In this document: positions 34,189 through 46,491 of the stretch, piece after piece
Layout of the letters: every line of letters begins with the position of its first letter
How positions within the stretch are numbered: position 1 is the first letter of the stretch
Assembly: GCF_002097535.1 (NCBI RefSeq)
Contig: NZ_CP020772.1
Coordinates: 3,512,501 to 3,576,500 of the forward strand
Length of the DNA stretch: 64,000 nucleotides
Direction: 5' to 3'
DNA from: Halobacillus mangrovi
GTDB lineage: Bacteria > Bacillota > Bacilli > Bacillales > Halobacillaceae
Position numbers and translations under genes: made by a program
The notes under the pieces: generated by a model
Seen by the model: only the letters and a program-made list of their open reading frames with translations
The model's database searches: none
What the model was told of the DNA's origin: nothing

Positions 34189-35657
34189 GCGTGCGCACCT
34201 CCAAGAGACGGGCGTTGTTTATGGAATTCTGTTGCCTGTTCGAAGGCGTGAGCCGTACGGTAGACGGTTCCTTCATCGAAGTGTTTCCCGATGATCTGCA
34301 AACCGATTGGAAGTCCGTCGCCGGAGAATCCACATGGTACGGAGATTCCCGGTACACCTGCAAGGTTAACAGGGATCGTCAGAATGTCGTTCGCATACAT
34401 CGTCATTGGGTCGTTTACTTTATCGCCGACTTTAAAGGCAGGCGTCGGAGTCGTTGGGCCAATGATGACGTCATAGTCAGCAAATACTTTTTCAAAGTCG
34501 TTCTTGATTAACGTACGGACTTGCTGGGCTTTTTTGTAATAAGCATCGTAGTAACCAGAGCTTAAGGCAAATGTTCCAAGCATGATCCGGCGCTTCACTT
34601 CATCACCGAAGCCTTCTGCACGGGAACGCTTGAACATGTCAAGCATAGACTCAACGTCTTCGGCACGCTTACCATAACGGACGCCGTCAAAACGCGCAAG
34701 ATTGGCAGACGCTTCTGAAGACGCAATGAGATAATACGTAGACAACGCGTATTTAGAGTGCGGAAGAGATACTTCTTCCCACGTTGCGCCAAGCTCTTCG
34801 TATTTTTTCAAAGCAGATTGAACCGCTTCTTTGACTTCAGCAGAAACCCCTTCTGCAAGGTATTCCTTTGGTACAGCGATCTTCAAACCTTTTACATCAC
34901 CAGTAAGAGACTCCGTGTACTTCGGAACTTCAACATTTGCAGAAGTTGAGTCCATTTCGTCGTGACCCGCGATCGTTTCTAGAAGGAACGCGTTGTCTTC
35001 GACGTTACGCGTAATTGGACCGATCTGGTCAAGGGAAGATGCAAATGCAATTAGACCAAAACGGGAAACACGGCCGTATGTCGGCTTCAATCCTACAACA
35101 CCGCAGTAAGCCGCTGGTTGACGGATCGATCCGCCTGTATCAGAACCAAGAGAATAAGGTACCTCTCCTGCTGCTACAGCTGCTGCAGAACCACCACTGG
35201 ATCCGCCTGGAACGTAGTCTGTGTTCCAAGGGTTACGAACAGCGTCATAGCTTGAGTTTTCATTAGAAGAACCCATTGCAAACTCGTCCATATTAAGTTT
35301 ACCGATCGTGATGGACTTCGCGTCATTTAATTTATTTACAACAGTAGCATCATAAAGTGGATCCTCAAAGTTATCGAGAATCTGGCTTCCGGCAGTAGTG
35401 CGCAAGCCTTTTGTTACAATATTGTCTTTCACACCGATCGGTAGACCGAATAGCGGTGCGTCTTCTTCCCCTTGCTGTTTATCAAGGTAAGCAGCCTGGG
35501 CTCTAGCTGCTTCTTCGTTCAAGGTCAGAAATGCTTTGACTTGATCATCAACTTCATTGATTCGTTTGTATGATTCCTCGACTAAATCTGTAACCGTAAT
35601 TTCTTTACTATGTAGCTTCTCTTGAAGCTCACGTAACGAGTACTCAAATAAAGACAT
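34185..35657 (-). CDS. gatA: Amidotransferase subunit A (glutamyl-tRNA amidotransferase)
   Basis: 490 residues of the amidase-signature family. The catalytic Ser-cisSer-Lys is in [14 protein letters not shown] (Lys about 80) and [40 protein letters not shown]. It hydrolyses glutamine to supply ammonia to GatB. It lies 12 nt after gatC. Confidence 0.97.
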   Translation of the reverse strand: MSLFEYSLRELQEKLHSKEITVTDLVEESYKRINEVDDQVKAFLTLNEEAARAQAAYLDKQQGEEDAPLFGLPIGVKDNIVTKGLRTTAGSQILDNFEDPLYDATVVNKLNDAKSITIGKLNMDEFAMGSSNENSSYDAVRNPWNTDYVPGGSSGGSAAAVAAGEVPYSLGSDTGGSIRQPAAYCGVVGLKPTYGRVSRFGLIAFASSLDQIGPITRNVEDNAFLLETIAGHDEMDSTSANVEVPKYTESLTGDVKGLKIAVPKEYLAEGVSAEVKEAVQSALKKYEELGATWEEVSLPHSKYALSTYYLIASSEASANLARFDGVRYGKRAEDVESMLDMFKRSRAEGFGDEVKRRIMLGTFALSSGYYDAYYKKAQQVRTLIKNDFEKVFADYDVIIGPTTPTPAFKVGDKVNDPMTMYANDILTIPVNLAGVPGISVPCGFSGDGLPIGLQIIGKHFDEGTVYRTAHAFEQATEFHKQRPSLGGAHA

Positions 35658-35669
35658 CGTCGAACCTCC

Positions 35670-35960
35670 TTATTCCAATACAGATGGTACTTTAAATTGA
35701 CCATCCTGTTGATCCGGTGCGTTTTTAAGTGCTTCTTCTTTTGAAATCCATCGCTTCGGCTCGTCTTTGCGAAGGACGTTTTTCAAATCAAGAACGTGTG
35801 TCGTCGGTTCGACACCTTCTGTATCTAATTCGTTCAGCTGCTCAGCATACGTGATGATGTCATCAAGCTGCTTCGTGAACATATCTGCTTCTTCTTCCGT
35901 GATAGCAAGGCGTGCCAAGTTGGCAACGTGCTTCACTTCGTCTTTACTAATTCTGGACAT
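35670..35960 (-). CDS. gatC: Amidotransferase subunit C
   Basis: 96 residues, with the typical GatC pattern: [46 protein letters not shown]. It wraps round GatA and GatB and stabilises the complex. First gene of gatCAB, ATG 35960 with GGAGGT upstream. Confidence 0.95.
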   Translation of the reverse strand: MSRISKDEVKHVANLARLAITEEEADMFTKQLDDIITYAEQLNELDTEGVEPTTHVLDLKNVLRKDEPKRWISKEEALKNAPDQQDGQFKVPSVLE

Positions 35961-35995
35961 AATGCGACCTCCATTTCGATCTCACATAATATATG

Positions 35996-36025
35996 ATCAT
36001 ACCAAATATCTGAATCAATAATCAA
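35996..36025 (-). promoter_or_regulatory. Sigma-A promoter of gatCAB
   Basis: Minus strand: TTGATT, 18-nt spacer, TATGAT preceded by TGG (an extended -10). It lies 36 nt upstream of the gatC start codon. Confidence 0.6.
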
Positions 36026-36094
36026 CGTACGGTTTTTCACCCTCCCTATCTTAACATATCCAGACGGGGGCTGTCTTATCTTGGGGAGGAATAA

Positions 36095-36199
36095 GTGGCC
36101 GGGCTTTAATTTGAGTTAGGGAGCTTTATTTCACTGTTAGGACACTTTCCTTTCACGTTAGGGCACTTTGCCTTTCAGTTAGAGCTCTTTTAAGCACGC
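36095..36199. repeat. Degenerate array with exact 21-nt period (locus B, 5 units)
   Basis: Units start at 36095 (weak), 36116, 36137, 36158 and 36179. The plus-strand unit is TTAGGGCACTTT followed by about nine bases such as GCCTTTCAG; on the minus strand the core reads AAAGTGCCCTAACG. The gap 35961-36307 otherwise holds only the gatC promoter and the putP terminator. Confidence 0.75.
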
Positions 36200-36260
36200 A
36201 CGCTAAAAAGAAGGTGTTTCCAATCGTTATTTTTAAGCCGGGCACGGTACCTATATAAGC

Positions 36261-36295
36261 AAAAAAAGAATCCCCGGCAAACCGGGGATTCTTTC
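36261..36295 (-). terminator. Intrinsic terminator of putP
   Basis: AAAGAATCCCCGG pairs with CCGGGGATTCTTT around CAAA; on the minus strand ATTCTTTTTTT. Confidence 0.9.
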
Positions 36296-36307
36296 TGAAG
36301 TGTACTA

Positions 36308-37819
36308 TTATAGAGATTTTGCTTTGTACATTTCTTCGACAATTTCTTTCGGCGGCGTACCACCCATACTTACTAAGATTGCAACTAGTCCACTCAAGAT
36401 GAAACCAGGTACAATTTCGTAAAGATCGAAAATACCGCCGCTTAAGAAATCAGCCCATATTACAACGACAACCGCACCAGTGATAATACCAGCCAGGGCA
36501 CCGTTACGAGTGATTCCTTTCCAGAATAGGGACAAGATAATGATTGGACCGAATGCAGCACCGAACCCTGCCCAAGCGTAAGATACGAGTTCAAGTACTT
36601 TACTTTCTGGGTTACCGGCAATAAGAATCGCAATCAATGCGATCGCTGCTACGGCGAAACGACCCACCCATACCAATTCTTTCTCAGAAGCGTTCTTACG
36701 GAAGATCGCTTTATAGAAGTCCTCTGCAAGTGCAGAAGAAGACACAAGAAGCTGAGAGTCAATGGTACTCATGATTGCAGACAAGATCGCTGCAAGCAGG
36801 ATACCTGCAATAACTGGGTGGAACAGGATTTGTGAGAAGGTAATGAAAATCTTCTCAGAGTCAGCAAGCATTTGGATGCCGCCTTCTGTTACCACTTCAG
36901 CATTAAAGCTTCCAAGTGTGCTCAAGTCTTGAGTATTGATGAATGCAAGACCGAATAGACCTGTAAAAATCGCTCCATAAAGACCTAGGATCATCCAGCC
37001 CATTCCGATAAAGCGGGCTTTCGGTACGTCTTTAGGTGAACGTAGAGCCATAAAACGTACAAGAATGTGCGGCTGACCGAAATAGCCAAGTCCCCAGGCT
37101 AGTGAGGAAAGGATAGCAAGAGCCCCTACTCCTTGTACCATGTTCAGGTGAGATGGATCAATTTGAGCAACTGCGTCTACAGCACTGCTCCATCCGCCAA
37201 GCTCTGATACTGCCACAATTGGTACAGCAATTAGTGCTAGGAACATCAAGATACCCTGGACAAAGTCTGTCCAGCTTACAGCTAAGAAACCACCTAGGAA
37301 AGTGTAAGAAATTGTTACAATGGCACCAATCCATAGAGCCTGGTTATAGCTCAGTTCAAATGAAGCTTGGAACAGCTTCGCACCGGCTACCATACCGGAG
37401 GATGTATAGAAGGTAAAGAATAATAGGATTACGAATGCAGAAATCACACGTAAGATATGTGAGTTGTCACGGAAACGGTTCTCAAGATAATCAGGAATTG
37501 TGATGGAATCATTCACAATTTCAGTCATAACACGCAGACGACGGGCTACGAACTGCCAGTTTAAGTAAGCACCAAGGGCAAGTCCTACACCAATCCACGC
37601 AGATGATAGACCACTTGCATAAACCGCACCTGGCAAACCAAGTAGTAACCAGCCACTCATATCAGATGCACCTGCAGATAGTGCCGCTACTCCTGGACCT
37701 AATCGACGACCACCTAATACATAATCGGATAAATCACTTGTTAATTTGTATGCTGCAAAACCGATCCCCAGCATACCAATCAGATAAACTATAAACGTAA
37801 TTAACGTTGCAGTACTCAT
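36308..37819 (-). CDS. putP: Sodium/proline symporter
   Basis: 503 residues with about 13 membrane spans of the solute:sodium symporter family. Near the N-terminus YVLGGRRLGPGVAALSAGAS and DMSGWLLLGLPGAVYASGLS are sodium/proline site segments, with GLGYFGQPHILVRFMALRSP at about 245. The closest known relatives are PutP and the osmotic transporter OpuE, which occupies the same chromosomal position in B. subtilis; nutritional and osmoprotective roles are both possible. ATG 37819; its ribosome site GAGAGGAG lies within the end of the upstream 40-codon gene. Confidence 0.93.
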   Translation of the reverse strand: MSTATLITFIVYLIGMLGIGFAAYKLTSDLSDYVLGGRRLGPGVAALSAGASDMSGWLLLGLPGAVYASGLSSAWIGVGLALGAYLNWQFVARRLRVMTEIVNDSITIPDYLENRFRDNSHILRVISAFVILLFFTFYTSSGMVAGAKLFQASFELSYNQALWIGAIVTISYTFLGGFLAVSWTDFVQGILMFLALIAVPIVAVSELGGWSSAVDAVAQIDPSHLNMVQGVGALAILSSLAWGLGYFGQPHILVRFMALRSPKDVPKARFIGMGWMILGLYGAIFTGLFGLAFINTQDLSTLGSFNAEVVTEGGIQMLADSEKIFITFSQILFHPVIAGILLAAILSAIMSTIDSQLLVSSSALAEDFYKAIFRKNASEKELVWVGRFAVAAIALIAILIAGNPESKVLELVSYAWAGFGAAFGPIIILSLFWKGITRNGALAGIITGAVVVVIWADFLSGGIFDLYEIVPGFILSGLVAILVSMGGTPPKEIVEEMYKAKSL

Positions 37820-37825
37820 GTTTTG

Positions 37826-37948
37826 TTATTCGCTCCTCTCAGTGAATAGTGTAATAATTGATAGAATGATTAAAATTGGCATTGGGACAAACAACCAGAA
37901 CCATGTAGCCCCTTGAATAGTTGTTGCTGCTGTGGCTAGTTCAAACAC
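37826..37948 (-). CDS. Small single-span membrane protein, likely symporter accessory subunit (40 aa)
   Basis: GTG start at 37948, seven nt after GAGGAGG; the longer ORF to 38053 crosses the promoter region and lacks a ribosome site. The protein begins VFELATAATTIQGATWFWLF and has one hydrophobic helix (VPMPILIILSIITLF) and a charged end TERSE. It ends six nt before putP and is clearly co-transcribed and translationally close-coupled. The layout resembles the small subunits that accompany other sodium symporters. The function is inferred. Confidence 0.7.
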   Translation of the reverse strand: MFELATAATTIQGATWFWLFVPMPILIILSIITLFTERSE

Positions 37949-38053
37949 TCTCCCACCTCCTCTAATCTTTTTGTTATGCACTCCTATGCATTCGTTCCGA
38001 CATATGGTTCTTAAGTCATAGAAGCTTAAAAATCCAAACACAGGTACAACCAT

Positions 38054-38082
38054 ATCATATTATATTTGTTAGAACATTGCAA
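38054..38082 (-). promoter_or_regulatory. Sigma-A promoter of the small protein-putP operon
   Basis: Minus strand: TTGCAA, 17-nt spacer, TATGAT. It lies 106 nt upstream of the 40-codon gene. The remainder of the gap 37949-38310 holds this promoter and two terminators. Confidence 0.6.
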
Positions 38083-38196
38083 AAATTGCGAGTTTCAGTC
38101 GAATATGTATTTATATACATATATACTGTATAAAAATGCGTATATAAGTCATATCGACTATAAACATTCACAAAATCTTTTTGAATTTTTTTTGAC

Positions 38197-38240
38197 AAAA
38201 AGCAAATTTAGAAGGTTTCCCCTCTTGATTTGCTTTTTTT
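38197..38240. terminator. Bidirectional terminator hairpin between P5CDH and putP
   Basis: AAAAAGCAAAT pairs with ATTTGCTTTTT around a 20-base loop that can itself pair (AGAAGG/CCTCT). Confidence 0.7.
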
Positions 38241-38260
38241 ATTATGTACGATCTGAAAAA

Positions 38261-38304
38261 AATAATCCCTTTCTTTACATAGTAGAAAGGAGATTATTTT
38301 TTTT
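38261..38304 (-). terminator. Intrinsic terminator of the P5C dehydrogenase gene
   Basis: AATAATCCCTTTCT pairs with AGAAAGGAGATTATT around TTACATAGT, with one bulge; on the minus strand GGGATTATTTTTTTC. T-rich on both strands. Confidence 0.75.
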
Positions 38305-38310
38305 CTTATT

Positions 38311-39861
38311 TTATAACATTTCAGATGTTGTTTTTCCTTGCATATGGTGAATTAAATAATCCGGTCCGCCCGCTTTGGAGTCGGTTCCAGACATGTTGAA
38401 CCCGCCGAATGGATGGTAGCCTACGATAGCCGCTGTACATCCACGGTTGAAGTAAAGGTTTCCGACATGGAAATCTTCACGTGCTTTTTCAATATGGGCA
38501 CGGTTGTTGGAAATGACCGCCCCTGTCAGTCCATATTCTGTATTGTTCGCGATTTCCAAAGCTTCATCGAATGACTTCGCTTTTGTGAAACCGACGACAG
38601 GTCCAAAAATTTCTTCCTGCATAATGGTTGCATCAGGTGCAAGGTCAGCAAAGACAGTCGGCTCGATAAACCACCCTTTACTATCGTCGCCTTTACCGCC
38701 AGCCATTAGCTTACCTTCTTCTTTACCAATCTTAATATAGTCCATAATCTTGTCATAAGCACCTTGGTCGATGACCGGCCCCATATAATGGCTATTGTCT
38801 GTAGGATCACCGTAATTGACGTGTTCTTTTGTCTTATGAACCACACGGTCAAGAAGCTCGTCATACACTTCTTCATGCGCTACGACACGGGAGCAAGCCG
38901 AACATTTTTGACCTGAGAAACCGAAAGCAGAATACGTAATTGCATCTGCAGCTAGCTCAAGATCGGAATCTTTGTCAACGACAATGGTATCTTTACCGCC
39001 CATTTCGATAATTGTGCGCTTCAACCATTTTTGACCTTCGTGAACTTTCGCGGCACGTTCGAAAATGCGTGTACCGACTTCTCGGGATCCAGTAAAGCTT
39101 ACAAAACGAGTGCGTGGGTGATCGACAAGGTAGTCGCCCACTTCTTTCCCGCTTCCTGGAATATAATTGATAACACCTTTAGGAAGACCTGCTTCTTCAA
39201 GCACTTCCATCATCTTATAAGCGATAATAGGTGTTGCGCTTGCTGGTTTAAGTAATACGGTGTTGCCGGAAACCATGGCTGCAACCGTCGTTCCGCACAT
39301 GATGGCGAACAAAAAGTTCCATGGGGAAATGACAACTCCGACACCAAGTGGAATGTAGTGGAAACGGTTATTTTCGATTGGACGTGAGTTGATTTCTACT
39401 CCTTTATCAATCTCAAGCATCTGACGTCCGTAAAACTCCATAAAATCAATAGCTTCAGCTGTATCTGCATCTGCTTCTTTCCAAGGCTTTCCACCTTCTT
39501 TGACTAGATGCGCAGTGAATTCATGCTTACGACGGCGGACGATCGCTGCAGCACGGAACAGTATGTCCGCGCGAAACTGGGCTTTGGTCTTGCGCCACCA
39601 GTCGAACGTTTCGTCTGCGATTCGGTGAGCTTTCTCAGCCAAATCCTGATTCGCTTTTGAAACATAACCAATAACTTCTTTCTTATTTGCTGGATTCACG
39701 ACTTTAATCTTGTCATCCGTCATGATCCTTTCTCCGCCGATAATTAACGGGTAGTCTTTGCCTAAGTCAGACTCAACCTGTTTGATCGCAGCTTCCAATG
39801 CTCTACGATTTTCTTCCACGCTAAAATCGGTAAATGGTTCATGTTTGTAAGGTACTACCAT
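38311..39861 (-). CDS. rocA: L-glutamate gamma-semialdehyde (P5C) dehydrogenase
   Basis: 516 residues, typical length for the RocA/PutC group. The NAD site is [20 protein letters not shown], the general base Glu is in [19 protein letters not shown] and the catalytic Cys in [20 protein letters not shown]. It oxidises pyrroline-5-carboxylate/glutamate semialdehyde to glutamate, the last step of proline and arginine degradation. It is adjacent to a proline symporter, but no proline dehydrogenase gene lies in the window. ATG 39861 has AAGGAGG about 11 nt upstream. Confidence 0.93.
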   Translation of the reverse strand: MVVPYKHEPFTDFSVEENRRALEAAIKQVESDLGKDYPLIIGGERIMTDDKIKVVNPANKKEVIGYVSKANQDLAEKAHRIADETFDWWRKTKAQFRADILFRAAAIVRRRKHEFTAHLVKEGGKPWKEADADTAEAIDFMEFYGRQMLEIDKGVEINSRPIENNRFHYIPLGVGVVISPWNFLFAIMCGTTVAAMVSGNTVLLKPASATPIIAYKMMEVLEEAGLPKGVINYIPGSGKEVGDYLVDHPRTRFVSFTGSREVGTRIFERAAKVHEGQKWLKRTIIEMGGKDTIVVDKDSDLELAADAITYSAFGFSGQKCSACSRVVAHEEVYDELLDRVVHKTKEHVNYGDPTDNSHYMGPVIDQGAYDKIMDYIKIGKEEGKLMAGGKGDDSKGWFIEPTVFADLAPDATIMQEEIFGPVVGFTKAKSFDEALEIANNTEYGLTGAVISNNRAHIEKAREDFHVGNLYFNRGCTAAIVGYHPFGGFNMSGTDSKAGGPDYLIHHMQGKTTSEML

Positions 39862-39925
39862 GCTAAACCGCCTCCTTGAAAGTAAATGAGGTTAGACGCC
39901 ACGTGATTTTTTCGAAAATTACCAC

Positions 39926-39939
39926 TTCAAGCGTTTCCA
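39926..39939. promoter_or_regulatory. Weak cre-like site upstream of P5C dehydrogenase
   Basis: TTCAAGCGTTTCCA (minus strand TGGAAACGCTTGAA) keeps the CG core and one good half-site of the CcpA consensus, with three mismatches. It lies 65 nt upstream of the start. Confidence 0.3.
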
Positions 39940-40214
39940 TTCATAATTTTATCGTAACCCTCTCACCAGTTCAAATTCTTTCATCTGAAATTCGTCGATT
40001 TAGCCTCAAATATTCCTGAAATTTGCGATTTGATTCTGATATCGTTCTCATAATCTAATTTACTTTCTTATATTTCTTCATTGCGTTCCTTGTCGAAATA
40101 TGGATTCTAATTAATTCAAGAATGAATTAGTGGATTTTGTTAAAAATGAATGATTACGCGGCAAATTCAAGGCTGATTCCTAACGTTTGTCTGATTGTTA
40201 GAAAAAATTCCTAT

Positions 40215-40250
40215 AAAAAGCCGTATGGACAGTAAAATCCATACGGCTTT
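40215..40250 (-). terminator. Intrinsic terminator of the pcrB-camS operon
   Basis: AAAGCCGTATGGA pairs with TCCATACGGCTTT (13 bp); on the minus strand GGCTTTTTATAGG. Confidence 0.9.
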
Positions 40251-40255
40251 AGCTT

Positions 40256-41401
40256 TTATTCATAAATGTGGACGAAAGGTTCTTCTTTCCCTGCTTTTTT
40301 CACAATTAAGCTTTCCTGACGGTCCATGCTCTTAATGTTCACCTCGACGGAATAATGCTCAGGGAACATTTCAACCACAAGGCTGTAGACATACTGAGTA
40401 AACCCGACGACTTCTGATTGCGAATGGAATTGAATCGGAATATCAATGGATACCTGCTTCAGTTCGTCATCCACATAGAATCCGTTTCCGATCATGCCTA
40501 CAAAGTTTGGGAAGTAATCAGAAACTTCTTTGCGGAAGTCTGAGAAAATCTGTGAATCCTCAAAATAGTCTTTCTCTGCTTCTTTTGATGGGAAAAGCAC
40601 ATGTTTCTCATTGATCGACTTCCAATCTTTGATTTTACTGTCCGATCCATCCACATACGTTTTGCTAAGAAATTTGCCTGGGACCTTAGATCTTGCTTCT
40701 TCCTCTTCATATAGAGCAAAAACGATCGGTACGTCCTTCAGTTCTTCACGTTCTCTAAGGCGAGTCAAAATTTCTCCGGCGTACGCTTTTCCTTTTTTCA
40801 AAAGTTCTTCAGTAGAGTGGTTTTCCTTATAATCGCGATCCTCAGTAGTGAAATTATAGACTGTGCGAAGTGAAATGCCTATAGTCACACCTTGAACCTC
40901 AACGACCTTCTTGTCTTTTTTTACAAGATAATCTTGTTCAATGATATTGGAGATGTATTTCGGATTTTGCCGAAAATCCTCCTCAGAAGCTTCGTCTTCA
41001 TTCAATTCGGGATTCAAGCCTTCTTCATTTTTTTCCGTATATCTGGATAGCCAGCTTAACAGTGTGTCTTGTGAAAGGAACTGTCCAGGCTGAAAGAAGT
41101 ACTCTTCTGGACTAAAATATTCTTTTGAATGACGTCGAAGCCCACTTTCGAATTCGGCGATGTCCAGCCGATTCCCCATTTGGTTAGTTGTCACCGTTCT
41201 TGCCTTAGCTACTTTTGGACTACTTTCCGTCAAAATCATCCGATAATTCTCTTCTGACATCGTATAGCTTGGGACGATAGCTGTCTGGTTGCTATTTTCG
41301 TCTTTCGTTTCTTGAATGACTTCTTCTCTATTGTCAAAAACCGGGGTACACGCGCTTATAAACAGCAACGAACTTAACAACAGTGCGTGCAGCTTCCTCA
41401 T
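40256..41401 (-). CDS. camS: CamS family lipoprotein (YerH)
   Basis: 381 residues. The signal peptide ends LLFISACTPVFDN, a lipobox with Cys18. The mature part matches CamS (NYRMILTESSPKVAKARTVT; NRLDIAEFESGLRRHSKEYF; VQGVTIGISLRTVYNF). CamS is the precursor of the enterococcal/staphylococcal cAM373-type sex pheromone peptide, released from the signal sequence; the function of the mature lipoprotein is unclear. It is fixed behind ligA in Bacillaceae, 14 nt downstream here. Confidence 0.92.
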   Translation of the reverse strand: MRKLHALLLSSLLFISACTPVFDNREEVIQETKDENSNQTAIVPSYTMSEENYRMILTESSPKVAKARTVTTNQMGNRLDIAEFESGLRRHSKEYFSPEEYFFQPGQFLSQDTLLSWLSRYTEKNEEGLNPELNEDEASEEDFRQNPKYISNIIEQDYLVKKDKKVVEVQGVTIGISLRTVYNFTTEDRDYKENHSTEELLKKGKAYAGEILTRLREREELKDVPIVFALYEEEEARSKVPGKFLSKTYVDGSDSKIKDWKSINEKHVLFPSKEAEKDYFEDSQIFSDFRKEVSDYFPNFVGMIGNGFYVDDELKQVSIDIPIQFHSQSEVVGFTQYVYSLVVEMFPEHYSVEVNIKSMDRQESLIVKKAGKEEPFVHIYE

Positions 41402-41415
41402 GGTCTTTCCACTCC

Positions 41416-43434
<2,019 letters not shown>

Positions 43435-45669
43435 TTACGCTTTCGTAATCGGAGCAAAACGTGCCAGTAGACGCTTAATGCCAGTCGGTGCCGGGAACGC
43501 GATATCCAGCTCCATCGCATCGCCTTCACCCTGGACCTTGACGACTGTTCCTTCGCCCCACTTCTTATGCACAGCTTTGTCACCCGGCTGCCAGCTCGCT
43601 TTTTCCGCACCGGTGCCTTTGTTCTTCTCAATTTTCTTCGCTGCCCGTTTTTCTGGACGCAGCGATTGTTTTTGGAAAGGAGACGCTTCTTTTTTCTTGT
43701 TGAAGAATGGAAGCTCCTCTTTTTGCTCCTTGCCTTCTAGGAGTTCTTCAGGGATTTCATTAATGAAGCGGCTGATCGGATTCATATTGGTACGGCCATA
43801 TAGCGTACGCATTTTTGCATGAGTAATAAACAGCTGCTTCTCGGCACGAGTAATCCCTACGTAAGCAAGACGGCGTTCCTCTTCCAATTCTTCATCGTCC
43901 ATTAGGGCACGGCTGTGCGGGAAGACGCTCTCTTCCATCCCAATCAAGAACACGACAGGGAACTCCAGTCCTTTCGCAGAGTGCAGCGTCATCAAGGTTA
44001 CGGTGTCGTCACTACTAGGGTCTTCATTCATGGAATCGATATCCGCGATCAACGCAAGATCTGTTAAAAACGCGATCAACGTCTTATCTTCTGCGTTCTC
44101 TTCGAAGTTCTTTGTAACAGATTTAAATTCTTCAATGTTTTCAAGACGGCTTTGTGCTTCAATGCTCTTTTCGTTCATGAGCATTTCTTCATATCCGGTT
44201 TTATCGATAACTTCCTGAACCATGTCGGTTGCTGATAAGAATTCCTGCTGCTGGGTCCAGTTTTGAATCATCTTACGGAAGCTCATGATCGACTTCGCCG
44301 CTTTTGCGCTTACACCGACAAAATCGACTTCTGCTGCCGCTTCATAAAGCGAGATGTCATGATCAGTTGCATACGCCATCATCTTGTCCATGCTCGTTTT
44401 CCCAACACCGCGCTTCGGTTCATTGACGACACGCTGGAAGCTGAGGTCGTCGTTCGGGTTAGCAATTAAACGCAAATACGCAAGCATGTCCTTAATTTCC
44501 TTCCGATCGTAGAACTTCGTGCCGCCGATCATCTGGTATGGGATGCCGGCTTTAACGAACGTTTCCTCGATCGTACGGGACTGGGCGTTCGTACGGTAAA
44601 GAATCGCCACATCTTTGTATTGGAAGCGGCCCTGACGAACGAGATCCTCAATTTTATCTGTGACAAAAAGACCTTCCTCACGTTCAGTACCAGCTTGATA
44701 GTAATGGATCTTCTCTCCACCGCTGTTGTCGGTCCACAAACGCTTCGGCTTACGGCCAGAATTGTTATCGATGACGTTATTCGCGGCGTTGAGAATCAGC
44801 TCGGTAGAACGGTAGTTTTGTTCAAGCAAAATCGTTTTCGCATTCGGATAGTCATTTTCAAAGTTCAAGATGTTCTGAATGTCTGCCCCGCGCCATGCGT
44901 AAATCGACTGGTCAGAATCACCCACAACACAAAGGTTCTGATAACGGCTCGCAAGGTGTTTTACGAGCTGGTACTGCGCGTGGTTCGTGTCTTGATACTC
45001 ATCAACGTGAATGTACTGGAAACGGCGCTGATAATATTCAAGCACTTCAGGAACACGGTCGAAAAGAGACAACGTCTGCATGATCAGATCATCAAAGTCG
45101 AGCGACTGGTTTTTACGCAGCTTCTTCTGGTACCCTTTGTAAATCTCGGCAATCTGTTCTTCGTGCATATTGCCAGCCTGCTTGGCATAATCTTCGGCAG
45201 TCATTAATTCGTTTTTCGCGTTACTGATTGCGCCTAACATCGCGCGTGGATCCCATTTTTTCGGGTCAAGATTGATTTCCTTCAGCACCTGTTTTATCAC
45301 AGAGAGCTGGTCACTGGAATCCAGGATAGAAAAGTTTCTGTCATATCCAACCCGATCGATATCACGACGAAGAATTCTTACACACATCGAGTGAAACGTC
45401 GACATCCAAATTTTTTCTCCATCTTTGCCGACAAGCCTCTCGACACGCTCTTTCATCTCGCGTGCGGCTTTATTTGTAAATGTAATCGCCAAAATGTTCC
45501 GGGGCGCTACATCTTTTTCACTTAATAAGTAGGCAATACGGTGAGTAAGTACACGAGTCTTACCACTTCCTGCCCCTGCCATAATCAAAAGTGGTCCTTC
45601 GGTATGGATCACTGCGTTTCGCTGCTGTTCATTCAAACCTTTTACTAAAGGATTCATTGCTTGTGTCAT
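43435..45669 (-). CDS. pcrA: ATP-dependent DNA helicase PcrA
   Basis: 744 residues. Motif I is [19 protein letters not shown], motif Ia [16 protein letters not shown], motif [18 protein letters not shown], motif [21 protein letters not shown], motif [11 protein letters not shown], motif [17 protein letters not shown] and motif [17 protein letters not shown]. The C-terminal Tudor-like domain ([20 protein letters not shown]) binds RNA polymerase in B. subtilis. It acts in repair and in clearing replication-transcription conflicts. Operon pcrB-pcrA-ligA-camS. Confidence 0.98.
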   Translation of the reverse strand: MTQAMNPLVKGLNEQQRNAVIHTEGPLLIMAGAGSGKTRVLTHRIAYLLSEKDVAPRNILAITFTNKAAREMKERVERLVGKDGEKIWMSTFHSMCVRILRRDIDRVGYDRNFSILDSSDQLSVIKQVLKEINLDPKKWDPRAMLGAISNAKNELMTAEDYAKQAGNMHEEQIAEIYKGYQKKLRKNQSLDFDDLIMQTLSLFDRVPEVLEYYQRRFQYIHVDEYQDTNHAQYQLVKHLASRYQNLCVVGDSDQSIYAWRGADIQNILNFENDYPNAKTILLEQNYRSTELILNAANNVIDNNSGRKPKRLWTDNSGGEKIHYYQAGTEREEGLFVTDKIEDLVRQGRFQYKDVAILYRTNAQSRTIEETFVKAGIPYQMIGGTKFYDRKEIKDMLAYLRLIANPNDDLSFQRVVNEPKRGVGKTSMDKMMAYATDHDISLYEAAAEVDFVGVSAKAAKSIMSFRKMIQNWTQQQEFLSATDMVQEVIDKTGYEEMLMNEKSIEAQSRLENIEEFKSVTKNFEENAEDKTLIAFLTDLALIADIDSMNEDPSSDDTVTLMTLHSAKGLEFPVVFLIGMEESVFPHSRALMDDEELEEERRLAYVGITRAEKQLFITHAKMRTLYGRTNMNPISRFINEIPEELLEGKEQKEELPFFNKKKEASPFQKQSLRPEKRAAKKIEKNKGTGAEKASWQPGDKAVHKKWGEGTVVKVQGEGDAMELDIAFPAPTGIKRLLARFAPITKA

Positions 45670-45681
45670 GGTCCACCATCC

Positions 45682-46368
45682 TTAGGTTGATTTTGCCGCC
45701 TGCACCGTTGCCAGTGCGGCCTGTATATTTTCATAAATGATATTTCCGACGACGATCACATCCGCATGAGCACTCATTTCCCGAGCCTGCTCAGGTGTGT
45801 GGATGCCACCGCCGTAAAACAGTGTCGTTTGATTCAATTCTTCGGCAATCCTTTGAACGAGCTTCGGATCCCCGTAAGTTCCGCTGTACTCTAAGTAAAA
45901 AATGGGTAATTGGAAGAGGTGCTCTGCTATACGTGCATATGCGAGAACGTCTGCATCATCCGGCAGATAGCAATTGGTATGCTGATACACTTTTGCATCT
46001 GGATTCAGCACACAATAGCCCTCTGTGGCCATGCTCTTCCAGTCGATGATGTCTCCATATTCTTTCACTGCGTGATGCTGGATATCCAGCAACCACTTCT
46101 TGTGCTGACTGTTCAGCACAATTGGAATAAGATAACCATCGAACCCGGGGGTGATTGCTTCTATATCCGAGATTTCCAATAGACAAGGAACCTCGTAAGG
46201 CTCAATCCGTTCCCATAGATCATGTACATTTTCGAATGTGACTCCATCCGTTCCGCCTACAATGATGGCGTCTGTACCCGATTCGCAAACAGATTGTAGG
46301 TCTTGGTCGCTAATCTTTTTGTTCGGATCAAGCTTAAAGACATGATCCCACTCGTTCATTTTTTCCAT
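45682..46368 (-). CDS. pcrB: Heptaprenylglyceryl phosphate synthase PcrB
   Basis: 228 residues from ATG 46368 (GGAGG six nt upstream; the ORF extends to 46401). TIM-barrel prenyltransferase with WDHVFKLDPNKKISDQDL, DAIIVGGTDGVTFENVH, YLEYSGTYGDPKLV and YGGGIHTPEQAREMSAHADV, phosphate-binding segments typical of PcrB. It joins heptaprenyl diphosphate to glycerol-1-phosphate, making an archaeal-type ether lipid in Firmicutes. First gene of the pcrB-pcrA-ligA-camS operon. Confidence 0.93.
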   Translation of the reverse strand: MEKMNEWDHVFKLDPNKKISDQDLQSVCESGTDAIIVGGTDGVTFENVHDLWERIEPYEVPCLLEISDIEAITPGFDGYLIPIVLNSQHKKWLLDIQHHAVKEYGDIIDWKSMATEGYCVLNPDAKVYQHTNCYLPDDADVLAYARIAEHLFQLPIFYLEYSGTYGDPKLVQRIAEELNQTTLFYGGGIHTPEQAREMSAHADVIVVGNIIYENIQAALATVQAAKST

Positions 46369-46491
46369 TTCTGTCCTCCAAAAAAACAGATATCCATTCA
46401 CTCATTATAGCAAACTTTGCTACATGGAATGAATGGATACGGCAGAGAAAAATTGATGAAGTTTTTTTGACTCGCTGTGGGTGGAGGGAGA

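Larger units (their letters stand above)
39862..40255. other. 394-base intergenic region upstream of P5C dehydrogenase
   Basis: AT-rich control region without an ORF of note. It contains a weak cre-like site (39926-39939) and the camS terminator (40215-40250). I see no convincing -24/-12 (sigma-54) element, although RocA genes of B. subtilis use one. Confidence 0.5.
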
